Shown here one piece after another: positions 27,649 through 35,668 of a DNA stretch of 64,000 nucleotides. The translations under genes and the position numbers were made by a program. The stretch is taken from contig JAHREJ010000009.1 of the NCBI GenBank assembly GCA_021733645.1, positions 42,623 to 106,622 on the forward strand, written 5' to 3'. The stretch comes from Bacillus subtilis subsp. subtilis (lineage in GTDB: Bacteria; Pseudomonadota; Gammaproteobacteria; Xanthomonadales; Xanthomonadaceae). Position 1 is the first letter of the stretch. Each line of letters starts with the position of its first letter. Below the pieces are notes generated by a model. The model saw only the letters and a program-made list of their open reading frames with translations. It was not told the origin of the DNA and searched no databases.

Positions 27649-27972
27649 ATGCCTTTTGTCGTCACCGAAAACTGCATCAAGTGCAAACACACCGATTGCG
27701 TGGAAGTGTGCCCCGTGGATTGCTTCCACGAAGGCCCCAACTTCCTGGTGATCGACCCGGACGAGTGCATCGATTGCACCCTGTGCGAACCCGAATGCCC
27801 GGTCAACGCGATCTTCCCCGAAGACGACGTGCCTGCCGGACAGGAAGTATTCGTCGCCCTCAACGCCGAGCTGGCCAAGGCCTGGCCGGTGCTGACCGTG
27901 CGCAAGGATCCGCCGGCCGATGCCGGTGAGTGGGATGGCAAGCCGGACAAGCTGCCGCTGCTGGAGCGCTGA
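27649..27972 (+). CDS. fdxA: 7Fe ferredoxin FdxA
   Basis: 107-residue ferredoxin carrying one [3Fe-4S] and one [4Fe-4S] cluster, a low-potential electron carrier. The Cys-rich half reads [19 protein letters not shown] then [18 protein letters not shown], the spacing of Azotobacter FdI-type proteins. The C-terminal tail of about 50 residues (ending [12 protein letters not shown]) is characteristic. The ATG at MPFVVTENC is the conserved start. Followed directly by a terminator, so probably monocistronic. Confidence 0.96.
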   Translation: MPFVVTENCIKCKHTDCVEVCPVDCFHEGPNFLVIDPDECIDCTLCEPECPVNAIFPEDDVPAGQEVFVALNAELAKAWPVLTVRKDPPADAGEWDGKPDKLPLLER

Positions 27973-27992
27973 ACCGCCAGGGCGGCAGACAC

Positions 27993-28021
27993 GAAAAAGG
28001 GCGCCGATGGCGCCCTTTTCG
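27993..28021 (+). terminator. Intrinsic terminator after fdxA
   Basis: Stem AAAAAGGGCGCC / GGCGCCCTTTTC with a GAT loop, 20 bases after the fdxA stop. The A-rich left arm also allows reverse function. Confidence 0.92.
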
Positions 28022-28026
28022 TTCCC

Positions 28027-28051
28027 GTAGAGCCGAGCCATGCTCGGCTGC
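28027..28051 (+). repeat. SMAG repeat
   Basis: GTAGAGCCGAGCCATGCTCG followed by GCTG, the same arm type as the tandem copies at 1555. Lies just after the fdxA terminator and before the end of the convergent lipoprotein gene. Confidence 0.9.
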
Positions 28052-28080
28052 CGGGCCGTGGCCGTCGGGCCACCTATCCC

Positions 28081-28596
28081 TTACGGGGCCAGCTTGGCCT
28101 TCAACTCACCCAGCAGCTTGGTCGGTGCCGCGCCGGTGGCCGGCAGGCCGCGCGGGTCCACGGCCGAGATGTAGGCGCCCGCTTCCACGCCCACCACGCG
28201 CACCAGGAAGTCGCTGCCTTCGTAGGCCACGTCGTAGGAACCCAGCAACTGGGCCTTGCTGGCAACCTTCACGCCTTCAACGGTCTCCAGGGCGGTGCCG
28301 ATCTTGGCGAACACTTCGTCCTTGCTGCCCGGCACGGTGAAGCCAGCGGCATTGGCCGGAGCCTGGGCGGCGGCGGGCGCCGGCTTGGCCACCTGCGAGG
28401 CCAGCACCGGCACCTGCGCGGCGGGGCTGCCGCCCGGGGCGTTCAGGTCCGGCGGCACTTCCAGCGGACGCATTTCCGGGGCCAGTGCGTAGTCGCCCTT
28501 GGCGCCGCGCTTGAAGCAGCCGGTGGTACCCACGAGGGTGGCAGTGGCCAGGATCGCGAAGGACAGCACGCGGATGGCAGATACGGATTGACGCAT
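28081..28596 (-). CDS. BamC/NlpB-like outer membrane lipoprotein
   Basis: 171-residue lipoprotein. The signal peptide ends LVGTTGC (lipobox), then KRGAKGDYALAPEMRPLEVPPDLNAP, which resembles the unstructured BamC N-terminus that binds BamD (YxxxPP-like segments). The rest has an Ala/Pro-rich linker and one helix-grip-like domain (VPGSKDEVFAKIGTALETVE...). E. coli BamC has two such domains, so this is a shortened form. It lies 27 bases downstream of dapA, matching the dapA-bamC order of E. coli. Assignment is by synteny and N-terminal resemblance. Confidence 0.7.
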   Translation of the reverse strand: MRQSVSAIRVLSFAILATATLVGTTGCFKRGAKGDYALAPEMRPLEVPPDLNAPGGSPAAQVPVLASQVAKPAPAAAQAPANAAGFTVPGSKDEVFAKIGTALETVEGVKVASKAQLLGSYDVAYEGSDFLVRVVGVEAGAYISAVDPRGLPATGAAPTKLLGELKAKLAP

Positions 28597-28623
28597 GGGA
28601 ATCTCCTGGGTGACCACGGGTGG

Positions 28624-29517
28624 TCAGTGGTTGGATAGTGCTTCCAGCGCACCGATGTCGGTGGCCAGGTGTTCGGCAGCGGCGTGATGGGCCGCAGACA
28701 GGGGCAGCAGCGGCAGGCGAAGCCCGTGACCGATACCGATCCGGCGCAGCAGGTCCTTCACCGGAATCGGATTGGACTCCACGCCACAGAATTCATGGAA
28801 CGGCTCCAGCCGCGCATCCCACGCCTGGGCCGCGTCGCGCTCACCGGCCGCAGCCAGCTGGCACATCCGCCGGTAGGCGCCCGGCAAGGCATTGGAGCCA
28901 ACCGAGACCAGGCCATCCACGCCTGACAGGATCGACCGTGCGGCGGTGCCGTCATCGCCACTGAGGATGGCAAAGCCGGCCGAGCGCAGCGCCAGCAGCG
29001 CCTGCACCCGGCCAACCTCGCCCACCGCTTCCTTGATGCCGACGATGTTCGGGTGTGCGGCCAGCTCGGCCACGGTTTCCGGCAGCATGTCGCAGCCGGT
29101 ACGGCCGGGCACGTTGTACAGGATCACCGGCAGACCGCCCTGATCGGCCACCGCACGGTAGTGCGCGACCAGGCCCGCCTGGGTGGGGCGCACGTACGGC
29201 GGGGTCACCACCAGCGCATGGGTCGCGCCGCTGGCCGCCGCGCGGCGGGTCTGCTCAATGGTTTTGGCCGTGCCCGACAGGCCGGTGCCGGCCAGTACCG
29301 GCAGGCGCCCGGCCACGGTTTTCACCGCGCTGCGCAGCAGCTGGTCGTACTCGTCGTCGGACAGGGTGGCAGCTTCGCCGGTCGAACCGGCCACCACCAC
29401 CCCGTGAACACCACCCTCCAGTTGCAGGTGCAGCAGGCGCTGCCAACCGTCGGGATCCAATGCGCCGTTGGCCTGGAAAGGCGTGGCCAGCGCGGTGATG
29501 AGACCGGAAAGGGACAA
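28624..29517 (-). CDS. dapA: 4-hydroxy-tetrahydrodipicolinate synthase
   Basis: Condenses pyruvate with aspartate semialdehyde in lysine and peptidoglycan precursor synthesis. TIM barrel of about 297 residues. Signatures: ITALATPF at the N-terminus, [19 protein letters not shown], catalytic Tyr in [14 protein letters not shown] and Schiff-base Lys in [13 protein letters not shown]. The family start corresponds to a TTG giving (M)[13 protein letters not shown]. An ATG 22 codons upstream would add a basic extension not seen in the family. Ribosome binding site is weak either way. Confidence 0.93.
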   Translation of the reverse strand: MSLSGLITALATPFQANGALDPDGWQRLLHLQLEGGVHGVVVAGSTGEAATLSDDEYDQLLRSAVKTVAGRLPVLAGTGLSGTAKTIEQTRRAAASGATHALVVTPPYVRPTQAGLVAHYRAVADQGGLPVILYNVPGRTGCDMLPETVAELAAHPNIVGIKEAVGEVGRVQALLALRSAGFAILSGDDGTAARSILSGVDGLVSVGSNALPGAYRRMCQLAAAGERDAAQAWDARLEPFHEFCGVESNPIPVKDLLRRIGIGHGLRLPLLPLSAAHHAAAEHLATDIGALEALSNH

Positions 29518-29680
29518 GGAAACGATGCTCGGAAGTAAGGGGGCGCCCGGCCTGCGTAAACGCCGGCCGGATGTACGTTGCATGTTACTTGCGGGTCGAA
29601 ACCACGGGCAAGTATGCTGGACTCCGGCGAACGTGCCGTCGTCGGCCGTTCAGACTCACCTTGTATCACCCGGAACCCTC

Positions 29681-30241
29681 TTGACCGACACTACGCCGCG
29701 GCCTGCGCCGACCGAAAACCATCTCCTGATCAACGCCTACACGACGCATCCGGAGTCCCCCCTGCTGCCCGTCACCCGGCGTATCTCCGACAGCGGTTGC
29801 AACCTGGTCGATGCGCGCCTGGCCACGGTTGGCCGCGATGTCTCGGTGACCGCCCTGGCCACCGGCTCGTGGGACGCGGTGGCCAAGCTGGAAGCCATGC
29901 TGACCCGGCTGGAGCGCGAAGAAGGCCTGAAGCTGGTGTGGTACCGCACCGGTGCCAAGCAGGCGCAGTCCAACCTGCTGCCCTACATCGTGGAAGTGAT
30001 CGCCGCCGACAAGCCGGGCATCCTGTTCCAGCTGGCCGATTTCTTCGACCGCCAGGGCATCACCATCGAAAACCTGCAGAGCACCCGTTACCGCGCCATG
30101 CAGACCGGGGCGGAGATGTTCTCCGCGCAGGTCACCATCGGGGTGCCGGCCAACATGCACATCGCCGCGCTGCGCGACGATTTCCTCGAGTTCTGCGACC
30201 ACTTGAACCTGGATGCCATCATGGATCCGATGAAGTTCTGA
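29681..30241 (+). CDS. gcvR: GcvR-type ACT-domain regulator
   Basis: About 186 residues with two ACT domains (about 20-85 and 100-180), the second recognisable as YIVEVIAADKPGILFQLADF. E. coli GcvR represses the glycine cleavage operon by binding GcvA in response to glycine. The position divergent to dapA and beside bcp matches the dapA-gcvR-bcp order of other gammaproteobacteria. The likely start is TTG (LTDTTPRPAPTENHLLINAY); the first in-frame ATG is far inside the first ACT domain. Confidence 0.85.
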   Translation: MTDTTPRPAPTENHLLINAYTTHPESPLLPVTRRISDSGCNLVDARLATVGRDVSVTALATGSWDAVAKLEAMLTRLEREEGLKLVWYRTGAKQAQSNLLPYIVEVIAADKPGILFQLADFFDRQGITIENLQSTRYRAMQTGAEMFSAQVTIGVPANMHIAALRDDFLEFCDHLNLDAIMDPMKF

Positions 30242-30362
30242 TCTTTCGCGCGTTCGTCACGGGCGCGCGGCGTTTCATGCAGTTGTAGCATCGGACCTGT
30301 TCGATGCGGGTAGTGTCGAGCTTGCTCGACAAATGATTCACCCAGGATCCGGAAAGGAACCC

Positions 30363-30842
30363 ATGAACGACGGCGACACCCTGGACCGCTCCACCCTCGC
30401 ACTCCCGCTGGCCCTGTCCGGCGGCACCACCACCACCCTCGGCGATCTGGCCGGCCAGTGGCTGGTGCTGTATTTCTACCCCAAGGACAGCACCCCGGGC
30501 TGTACCACCGAGGGCATCGACTTCAACGCCCTGCTGCCCGACTTCACCCGCCTGGATGCGCGTGTGTTCGGCGTCTCCCGCGACTCGGTCAAATCCCACG
30601 ACAACTTCTGCGCCAAGCAGGGTTTCGCCTTCCCGCTGATCAGCGATGGCGACGAAGCGCTGTGCACCGCCTTCGACGTGATCAAGCTGAAGAACATGTA
30701 CGGCAAGCAGGTGCGCGGCATCGAGCGCAGCACCTTCCTGATATCGCCCGACAGTCGTATCGTGCAGGCGTGGCGCAAGGTCAAGGTGGCCGGCCACGCA
30801 GACACCGTCCTTGACGCCCTGAAGGCCGCGAAAACCCAGTGA
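30363..30842 (+). CDS. bcp: Thioredoxin-dependent thiol peroxidase (Bcp/PrxQ)
   Basis: Peroxiredoxin that reduces hydrogen peroxide and organic peroxides in the cytoplasm using thioredoxin. 159 residues. The peroxidatic Cys is in YFYPKDSTPGCTTEGIDF (about residue 48). The position where many PrxQ proteins have the resolving Cys five residues later is occupied by Asp-Phe here, so it may be of the one-Cys type; FCAKQGF later supplies another Cys. A strong GGAAAGGA precedes the ATG. Follows gcvR as in E. coli. Confidence 0.93.
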   Translation: MNDGDTLDRSTLALPLALSGGTTTTLGDLAGQWLVLYFYPKDSTPGCTTEGIDFNALLPDFTRLDARVFGVSRDSVKSHDNFCAKQGFAFPLISDGDEALCTAFDVIKLKNMYGKQVRGIERSTFLISPDSRIVQAWRKVKVAGHADTVLDALKAAKTQ

Positions 30843-30924
30843 CCAACCCGGCACCCCCCAATGGCCATCACCCTGCCCCGCAGGTTGTGATGGCTTGTCC
30901 CTGTTCTGCCACCAGGAAATGACG

Positions 30925-32322
30925 ATGACCCGAGGCAAGCGCATCTACGTTCTGGATACCAACGTGCTCATGCACGATCCGACCGCGCTGTTCAAGTTCG
31001 AGGAGCATGATGTCTACCTGCCGATGCAGGTGATCGAAGAGCTGGACAACGGCAAGAAGGGCACCACCGAGGCCAGCCGCAACGCGCGCCAGGTCAGCCG
31101 TTTCCTCAACGAGCTGGTGCAGGCCTCGGGCCTGGACAACCTGGCCGACGGCATTCCGCTGCAGCGCCCCAACGGGCTGCAGCTGCGCGGCAAGCAGAGC
31201 GTGGGCCTGCTGCGCTTCCAGACCAGCCACTTCGAGGCCGGCAAGAGTTTTGGCGCGGTGATTCCCGACAACGCCATCCTCGGCGCGATCCTGGCGCTGA
31301 AGGAACAGGTGGCCGATATCCCGGTGGTGTTCGTCTCCAAGGACATCAACCTGCGGATCAAGGCCGCCATCGCCGGGATCGTCTCCGAAGATTACGAAAA
31401 CGACCGCGCGCTGGACGATTTCAGCCTGCTCTATACCGGCGCCACCGAGCTGCCGGAAGACTTCTGGAAGAAGCACACCGACAGCCTGCGCAGCTGGAGC
31501 GACAAGGGCCGCACCAGTTACGAGATCATCGCCAGCGAAGACGAGAGCTGGCACCCCAACCAGTACGCCTACCTGCCCGGCGACGACGAAGTCGAACTGC
31601 GCGTGGCCAAGACCGAGGGCGACAAAGTCACCCTGTCACTGGTCAACGACTTCCGCCACGGCAGCCACGCGGTGTGGGGCATCAGCGCGCGCAACCGCGA
31701 GCAGAATTTCGCGCTCAACGCACTGATGGACCCGGAGATCGATTTCGTCACCCTGCTCGGCACCGCCGGCACCGGCAAGACATTGCTGGCGCTGGCCGCC
31801 GGCCTGGCCCAGACCATGGACCAGCAGCGCTACCGCGAAATCATCATGACCCGCGCCACGGTCAGCGTGGGCGAGGACATCGGCTTCCTGCCCGGCACCG
31901 AAGAAGAGAAGATGACCCCGTGGATGGGCGCGCTCACCGACAACCTGGAAGTGCTTACCCACACCCAGGAAGGCGGCGCCTGGGGCCGCGCGGCGACCAA
32001 TGACCTGATCGCCAGCCGGATCAAGATCCGCTCGCTGAACTTCATGCGCGGGCGCACCTTCCTGTCGCGCTACCTGATCCTGGACGAAGCACAGAACCTC
32101 ACCCCCAAGCAGATGAAGACCCTGATCACCCGTGCCGGCCCCGGCACCAAGATCGTCTGCCTCGGCAACGTCGAACAGATCGACACCCCGTACCTGACCG
32201 AAACCACGTCCGGCCTGACCTACGCGGTGGACCGCTTCAAGAACTGGCCGCACAGCGCGCATGTCACGCTGCGCCGTGGCGAGCGTTCGCGCCTGGCCGA
32301 CTACGCCTCGGAGGTGTTGTGA
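30925..32322 (+). CDS. PIN-PhoH fusion ATPase (PhoH2/YlaK type)
   Basis: 465 residues: N-terminal PIN nuclease domain (about 1-130) opening RIYVLDTNVLMHDPTALF with Asp in the first motif and VIEELDNGKKG and FVSKDINLRIKA further on, then a PhoH RNA helicase-like ATPase (about 240-460) with Walker [18 protein letters not shown] and Walker B YLILDEAQNLTPKQMKTL. PhoH2 proteins are sequence-specific RNA unwinding nucleases and in mycobacteria form a toxin-antitoxin pair. No antitoxin-like frame is seen in the 80 bases upstream. AGGA seven bases before the second ATG decided the start. Confidence 0.93.
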   Translation: MTRGKRIYVLDTNVLMHDPTALFKFEEHDVYLPMQVIEELDNGKKGTTEASRNARQVSRFLNELVQASGLDNLADGIPLQRPNGLQLRGKQSVGLLRFQTSHFEAGKSFGAVIPDNAILGAILALKEQVADIPVVFVSKDINLRIKAAIAGIVSEDYENDRALDDFSLLYTGATELPEDFWKKHTDSLRSWSDKGRTSYEIIASEDESWHPNQYAYLPGDDEVELRVAKTEGDKVTLSLVNDFRHGSHAVWGISARNREQNFALNALMDPEIDFVTLLGTAGTGKTLLALAAGLAQTMDQQRYREIIMTRATVSVGEDIGFLPGTEEEKMTPWMGALTDNLEVLTHTQEGGAWGRAATNDLIASRIKIRSLNFMRGRTFLSRYLILDEAQNLTPKQMKTLITRAGPGTKIVCLGNVEQIDTPYLTETTSGLTYAVDRFKNWPHSAHVTLRRGERSRLADYASEVL

Positions 32323-32822
32323 ACCGTTCCCTGTCCCGTGCCGTCCTGCCGCTGGCGCTGGCCGCGCTGGCGGCCGCCTGCACGCCTGCCAACATCCGCC
32401 CGGGCGCCAGCGTGCCCACCACGGTCAGGACCGGCCAGTCCTGGGTGGTGACCCGGCCGGTCATCGCCGCCCAGGTACTCGATACCTGCTCACGTTCCAG
32501 CCCCGGCCGCGAGGCCGGGGCGGTCACCGGCTACTGGGCACCCAGCCGCCAGCAGGTGGAGCAGCTGGAAGCCCGGCTGCCATCGCTGGAGGCGCAGGTG
32601 CGCAACGCCGCCGATTTCGATCGCCAGTATGTCGGCATCGAAATGGGCGGCCGGCAGGTGATCTACCTCAATGCCTTCCCAGCCGGCGACCACGACGTCG
32701 ATCCGGCACGAACGGCCATCCGGGCCTGCGACGGCGGCGCGCAGTTCTGGGGCGCGGTGTTCGACCCGGCCACGGGCAGCTTCTCCGACGTGCAGTTCAA
32801 CGGCCCGCCCGCGAGCCGTTGA
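32319..32822 (+). CDS. Predicted lipoprotein of unknown function
   Basis: 167 residues starting with GTG that overlaps the PhoH stop. Signal peptide with lipobox LAAACTP (Cys about residue 21). The mature part contains two more Cys (LDTCSRS and IRACDGG) that could form a disulfide, and a Glu/Gln-rich helical stretch QQVEQLEARLPSLEAQVRNA. I do not recognise a family. Coupling to the PhoH gene is probably positional. Confidence 0.75.
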   Translation: MNRSLSRAVLPLALAALAAACTPANIRPGASVPTTVRTGQSWVVTRPVIAAQVLDTCSRSSPGREAGAVTGYWAPSRQQVEQLEARLPSLEAQVRNAADFDRQYVGIEMGGRQVIYLNAFPAGDHDVDPARTAIRACDGGAQFWGAVFDPATGSFSDVQFNGPPASR

Positions 32823-32862
32823 ACACCGTTTGACCACCCCCTGACAGCACCGCGCACGCTGG

Positions 32863-33534
32863 ATGAGCATCCGTCTTCCCACCTGGGTCTGGATCGGCGC
32901 GATCGCGTTGTCGTGCGTGGCCGGGATGGTGAACGTGGTCGGCTTCCTCGGCTTTGAGCACCAGGCCGTGAGCCACATGACCGGCACCACCAGCCAGCTC
33001 GGCATGGCCCTGGCCCAGGGCGACTGGCGCGTGGTCGTGCACCTGTGGGGCCTGCTGATCGCGTTCTGCCTGGGCGCGATGCTCAGTGGCATGATCGTGC
33101 AGGACAACGCGCTGCAACTGGGCCGCCGCTATGGGGTGGTGCTGACGCTGGAATCGCTGTTGCTGCTGCTGGCCATTCCGCTGTTCAAGCAGCAGCAGAT
33201 CTGGGGCGCACTGGCGGCGGCCACGGCCTGCGGGCTGCAGAACGCGATGGCGACCACCTTCAGCGGCGCGGTGGTGCGCACCACCCACCTCAGCGGCATG
33301 TTCACCGACCTGGGCATCGGCCTGGGCCACCTGCTGCGCGGGCTGCCCTTGCCGATCCGACGATTGACCCTGAGCGGGCTGATCGTGAGCGGGTTCCTGG
33401 CCGGTGGTGTGCTGGGCGCAGTGCTGTTCCTGCGCTGGGGCTACGACGCGCTTCTCGCTCCCGCGCTGCTGACCGGCAGCACCGGCCTGGGCTACATGCT
33501 TTACCAGCAATGGCGGCGGCTGCGCCGGCACTGA
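32863..33534 (+). CDS. DUF1275 (YoaK-type) membrane protein
   Basis: 223 residues with about six membrane segments. Family marks are GMVNVVGFLGFEHQAVSHMTGTTSQLGMAL near the start (shown here only as GMVNVVGFLG and SHMTGTT) and CGLQNAMATTFSGAVVRTTH, followed by LSGMFTDLGIGLGHLL. DUF1275 proteins are widespread inner-membrane proteins of unknown function. It sits in front of thiD without overlap. Confidence 0.88.
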   Translation: MSIRLPTWVWIGAIALSCVAGMVNVVGFLGFEHQAVSHMTGTTSQLGMALAQGDWRVVVHLWGLLIAFCLGAMLSGMIVQDNALQLGRRYGVVLTLESLLLLLAIPLFKQQQIWGALAAATACGLQNAMATTFSGAVVRTTHLSGMFTDLGIGLGHLLRGLPLPIRRLTLSGLIVSGFLAGGVLGAVLFLRWGYDALLAPALLTGSTGLGYMLYQQWRRLRRH

Positions 33535-33570
33535 GCAGCACGCCAGCAGCAAACACTGCACAATCGCCGG

Positions 33571-34380
33571 ATGAGCCCATCCACCCCCGTTTCCGCCCTC
33601 ACCATCGCCGGTTCCGACTCTGGCGGTGGTGCCGGCATCCAGGCCGACCTCAAGGCGTTTGCCGCCCACCGCGTGCATGGCGTGTCGGCCATCGCCGCGT
33701 TGACCGCGCAGAACACCCGGGGGGTCACCGCGGTACACGTGCCGCCGCTGGCGTTCCTGCAGGCGCAGATCGATGCGTGCTTCGCCGACTTCAACATCCA
33801 TGCGGTGAAGCTGGGGATGCTGGCCAATGCCGAAGTGATCGCGCTGGTCGCCGATGCGCTGGAAAAGCATCGCCCCACCCACGTCGTACTGGACCCGGTG
33901 ATGGTGGCCACCAGTGGTGCCAAACTGCTGGAAGACAGCGCCCTGCAGGCCATGCGCACGCGGCTGCTGCCGCTGGCCACGCTGCTGACACCCAACATTC
34001 CCGAAGCGGAGTTGTTGCTCGGCCGCCCCATCACCACCGCCGACGACGCCGAGGACGCCGCCGCGGCGCTGCTTGACCTGGGCGCCGGCGCGGTGCTGCT
34101 CAAGGGCGGCCACCTGCACGAAGGCGCACGCGTGGTCGATCGCTACTTCGATGGCGTCACCCGAGAAGAATTCATCCACGCCCGGTTGCCGGTGGACGCG
34201 CACGGCACCGGCTGCACGCTGGCCTCGGCGATCGCCGCGCAGCTGTGCCAGGGGTTGTCGCTGCCCAATGCCTGCGAGGCGGCCATCGATTACGTCGCGC
34301 GCGGCCTGCAAGGTGGCTACTACCCGGGGCGCAGCGAGGTCCTGGTGATCGACCATTTCGGCGCGGCGCGTCCGGCATGA
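33571..34380 (+). CDS. thiD: Hydroxymethylpyrimidine/phosphomethylpyrimidine kinase
   Basis: Phosphorylates HMP and HMP-P for thiamine synthesis. 269 residues, ribokinase fold. N-terminal TIAGSDSGGGAGIQADLKAF, then AQNTRGV, the mid-protein VKLGMLANAEVI, DPVMVATSGAKLL, and the C-terminal anion hole VDAHGTGCTLASAIAA. Length as expected for a single ThiD domain without ThiE. The stop overlaps the start of the following hydrolase gene. Confidence 0.95.
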   Translation: MSPSTPVSALTIAGSDSGGGAGIQADLKAFAAHRVHGVSAIAALTAQNTRGVTAVHVPPLAFLQAQIDACFADFNIHAVKLGMLANAEVIALVADALEKHRPTHVVLDPVMVATSGAKLLEDSALQAMRTRLLPLATLLTPNIPEAELLLGRPITTADDAEDAAAALLDLGAGAVLLKGGHLHEGARVVDRYFDGVTREEFIHARLPVDAHGTGCTLASAIAAQLCQGLSLPNACEAAIDYVARGLQGGYYPGRSEVLVIDHFGAARPA

Positions 34381-35216
34381 TCGACACCCAGGCGCTGCCG
34401 GTCGTCGCCGCTGACGGCCACCGCTTCGAACTGCTGGCACGGGTGCCGGCGCAGCCGCGCGCGCAGTTGCTGTGGCTGCCGGCGTTGGGCGTGGCGGCGC
34501 GTCACTACCTGCCGCTGGCCGATGCGCTGGCCGCGCACGGCGTGGCGGTGTACCTGCACGAATGGCGCGGCAATGGCAGCAGCAGCCAGCGCCCGTCGCG
34601 CGAACAGGACTGGGGTTACCGCGAAATCCTCATGCACGACCTGCCGGCCAGCGTGGCCGCCATCGATGGCGGCGCGCGTCTGGCGCGCATCATCGGCGGC
34701 CATAGCCTGGGCGGGCAGCTGGCCTGCTGCTTTGCCGGCCTGCACCCCGGTGGGTTCCAACGCCTGTGGCTGGTGGCCAGCGGCACGCCCTTCTGGCGCA
34801 TGTTCCCGGCCCCGCGCGGCTGGGCGCTGCCGCTGATCTATCGCTTCCTGCCTTGGCTGGCGCAGCGCCAGGGCGTGCTGCACGGGCGCCGGCTGGGTTT
34901 CGGTGGCACCGAAGCGCGGGGGTTGATCGGCGACTGGGCCAAGGTTGGACTGAACAACCATTACGCCGGCGTCGGCATCACCCAGGACCTGGAGGCAGGC
35001 CTGCGCCAGGTGCAGAGCCGCGCCACCGCGGTGGTGATGGCACAGGACTGGCTGGCACCGCCCCGCTCGATGCAGGGCCTGCTGGACAAGCTGCCGCAGG
35101 TGGACGCACGCCTCGATGTGCTGGACGCGGCCACGCTGGGAACCCGCGCCGATCACTTTGCATGGATGAAATCTCCGGAGGCCGTGGCCGCCGTGCTTTT
35201 TCATTCATTTGAATGA
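34377..35216 (+). CDS. Alpha/beta hydrolase
   Basis: 279 residues. Oxyanion-hole region LWLPALGVAARHYLPLADAL, then nucleophile elbow IIGGHSLGGQLACCF (Ser about residue 110). The C-terminal His is probably in GTRADHFAWMKSPEAV; the Asp is less clear. No signal peptide, so cytoplasmic. Resembles the serine aminopeptidase S33-like hydrolases; the substrate is unknown. ATGA overlap with thiD suggests cotranscription. Confidence 0.85.
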   Translation: MIDTQALPVVAADGHRFELLARVPAQPRAQLLWLPALGVAARHYLPLADALAAHGVAVYLHEWRGNGSSSQRPSREQDWGYREILMHDLPASVAAIDGGARLARIIGGHSLGGQLACCFAGLHPGGFQRLWLVASGTPFWRMFPAPRGWALPLIYRFLPWLAQRQGVLHGRRLGFGGTEARGLIGDWAKVGLNNHYAGVGITQDLEAGLRQVQSRATAVVMAQDWLAPPRSMQGLLDKLPQVDARLDVLDAATLGTRADHFAWMKSPEAVAAVLFHSFE

Positions 35217-35277
35217 AGTCCTTCACAAAAGCGTTGACGAATGCGGCCCACATCGGCATAATTCCGCTCCTGTTGAC

Positions 35278-35354
35278 GCGCCCGTAGCTCAGTTGGATAG
35301 AGTACCTGGCTACGAACCAGGCGGTCGGGAGTTCGAATCTCTCCGGGCGCACCA
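35278..35354 (+). tRNA. tRNA-Arg (ACG)
   Basis: 77 bases with encoded CCA. Acceptor GCGCCCG / CGGGCGC; anticodon stem CCTGG / CCAGG around loop CTACGAA, anticodon ACG (A34 presumably edited to inosine). Followed by an intrinsic terminator. Confidence 0.97.
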
Positions 35355-35371
35355 TTGCATCGATGAAAACG

Positions 35372-35397
35372 GCAGCCACGGGCTGCTGTTTTTTTTT
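35372..35397 (+). terminator. Intrinsic terminator after tRNA-Arg
   Basis: GCAGCC / GGCTGC stem with ACG loop followed by a run of eight or nine T, 17 bases after the tRNA CCA end. Confidence 0.93.
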
Positions 35398-35520
35398 GCG
35401 TTCTCCCCCTCTCCGTGAAGCAGGGACGAAGACGCGCCGTGGATGTTTCAAACGCCGCCACCGGCGGGTCGAGCGCTGGGTCGCAGAAGCCGGCTTTGCC
35501 ACTTGCCACCGCAAGCCGAG

Positions 35521-35623
35521 CCCCGTCGCGGCCGGCAGGCCCCTGGCAAAGTAAAGGAGGAGGCCGTCGCCGCAGGCGTCGGCCGGGGGACATTTGCACA
35601 GGGGCCTGCTGGCCGCTACGGGG
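35521..35623 (-). repeat. Large dispersed palindrome, copy B (module 1 only)
   Basis: Opposite orientation to the copy at 43378. Left arm from 35521 (CCCCGTCGCGGCCGGCAGGC), right arm to 35623 (GGGGCCTGCTGGCCGCTACG), loop with CAAAGTAAAGGAGGAGGCC and GGGGGACATTTGCAC. With the tRNA terminator it accounts for the 314-base gap before the next gene; some flanking sequence (35462-35520, CGGGTCGAGCGCTGGGTCGC) is shared with copy A. Confidence 0.88.
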
Positions 35624-35668
35624 GCCCAACGCGCGCCACAAACCAAAACAAAGACACCGCACCCAGGC

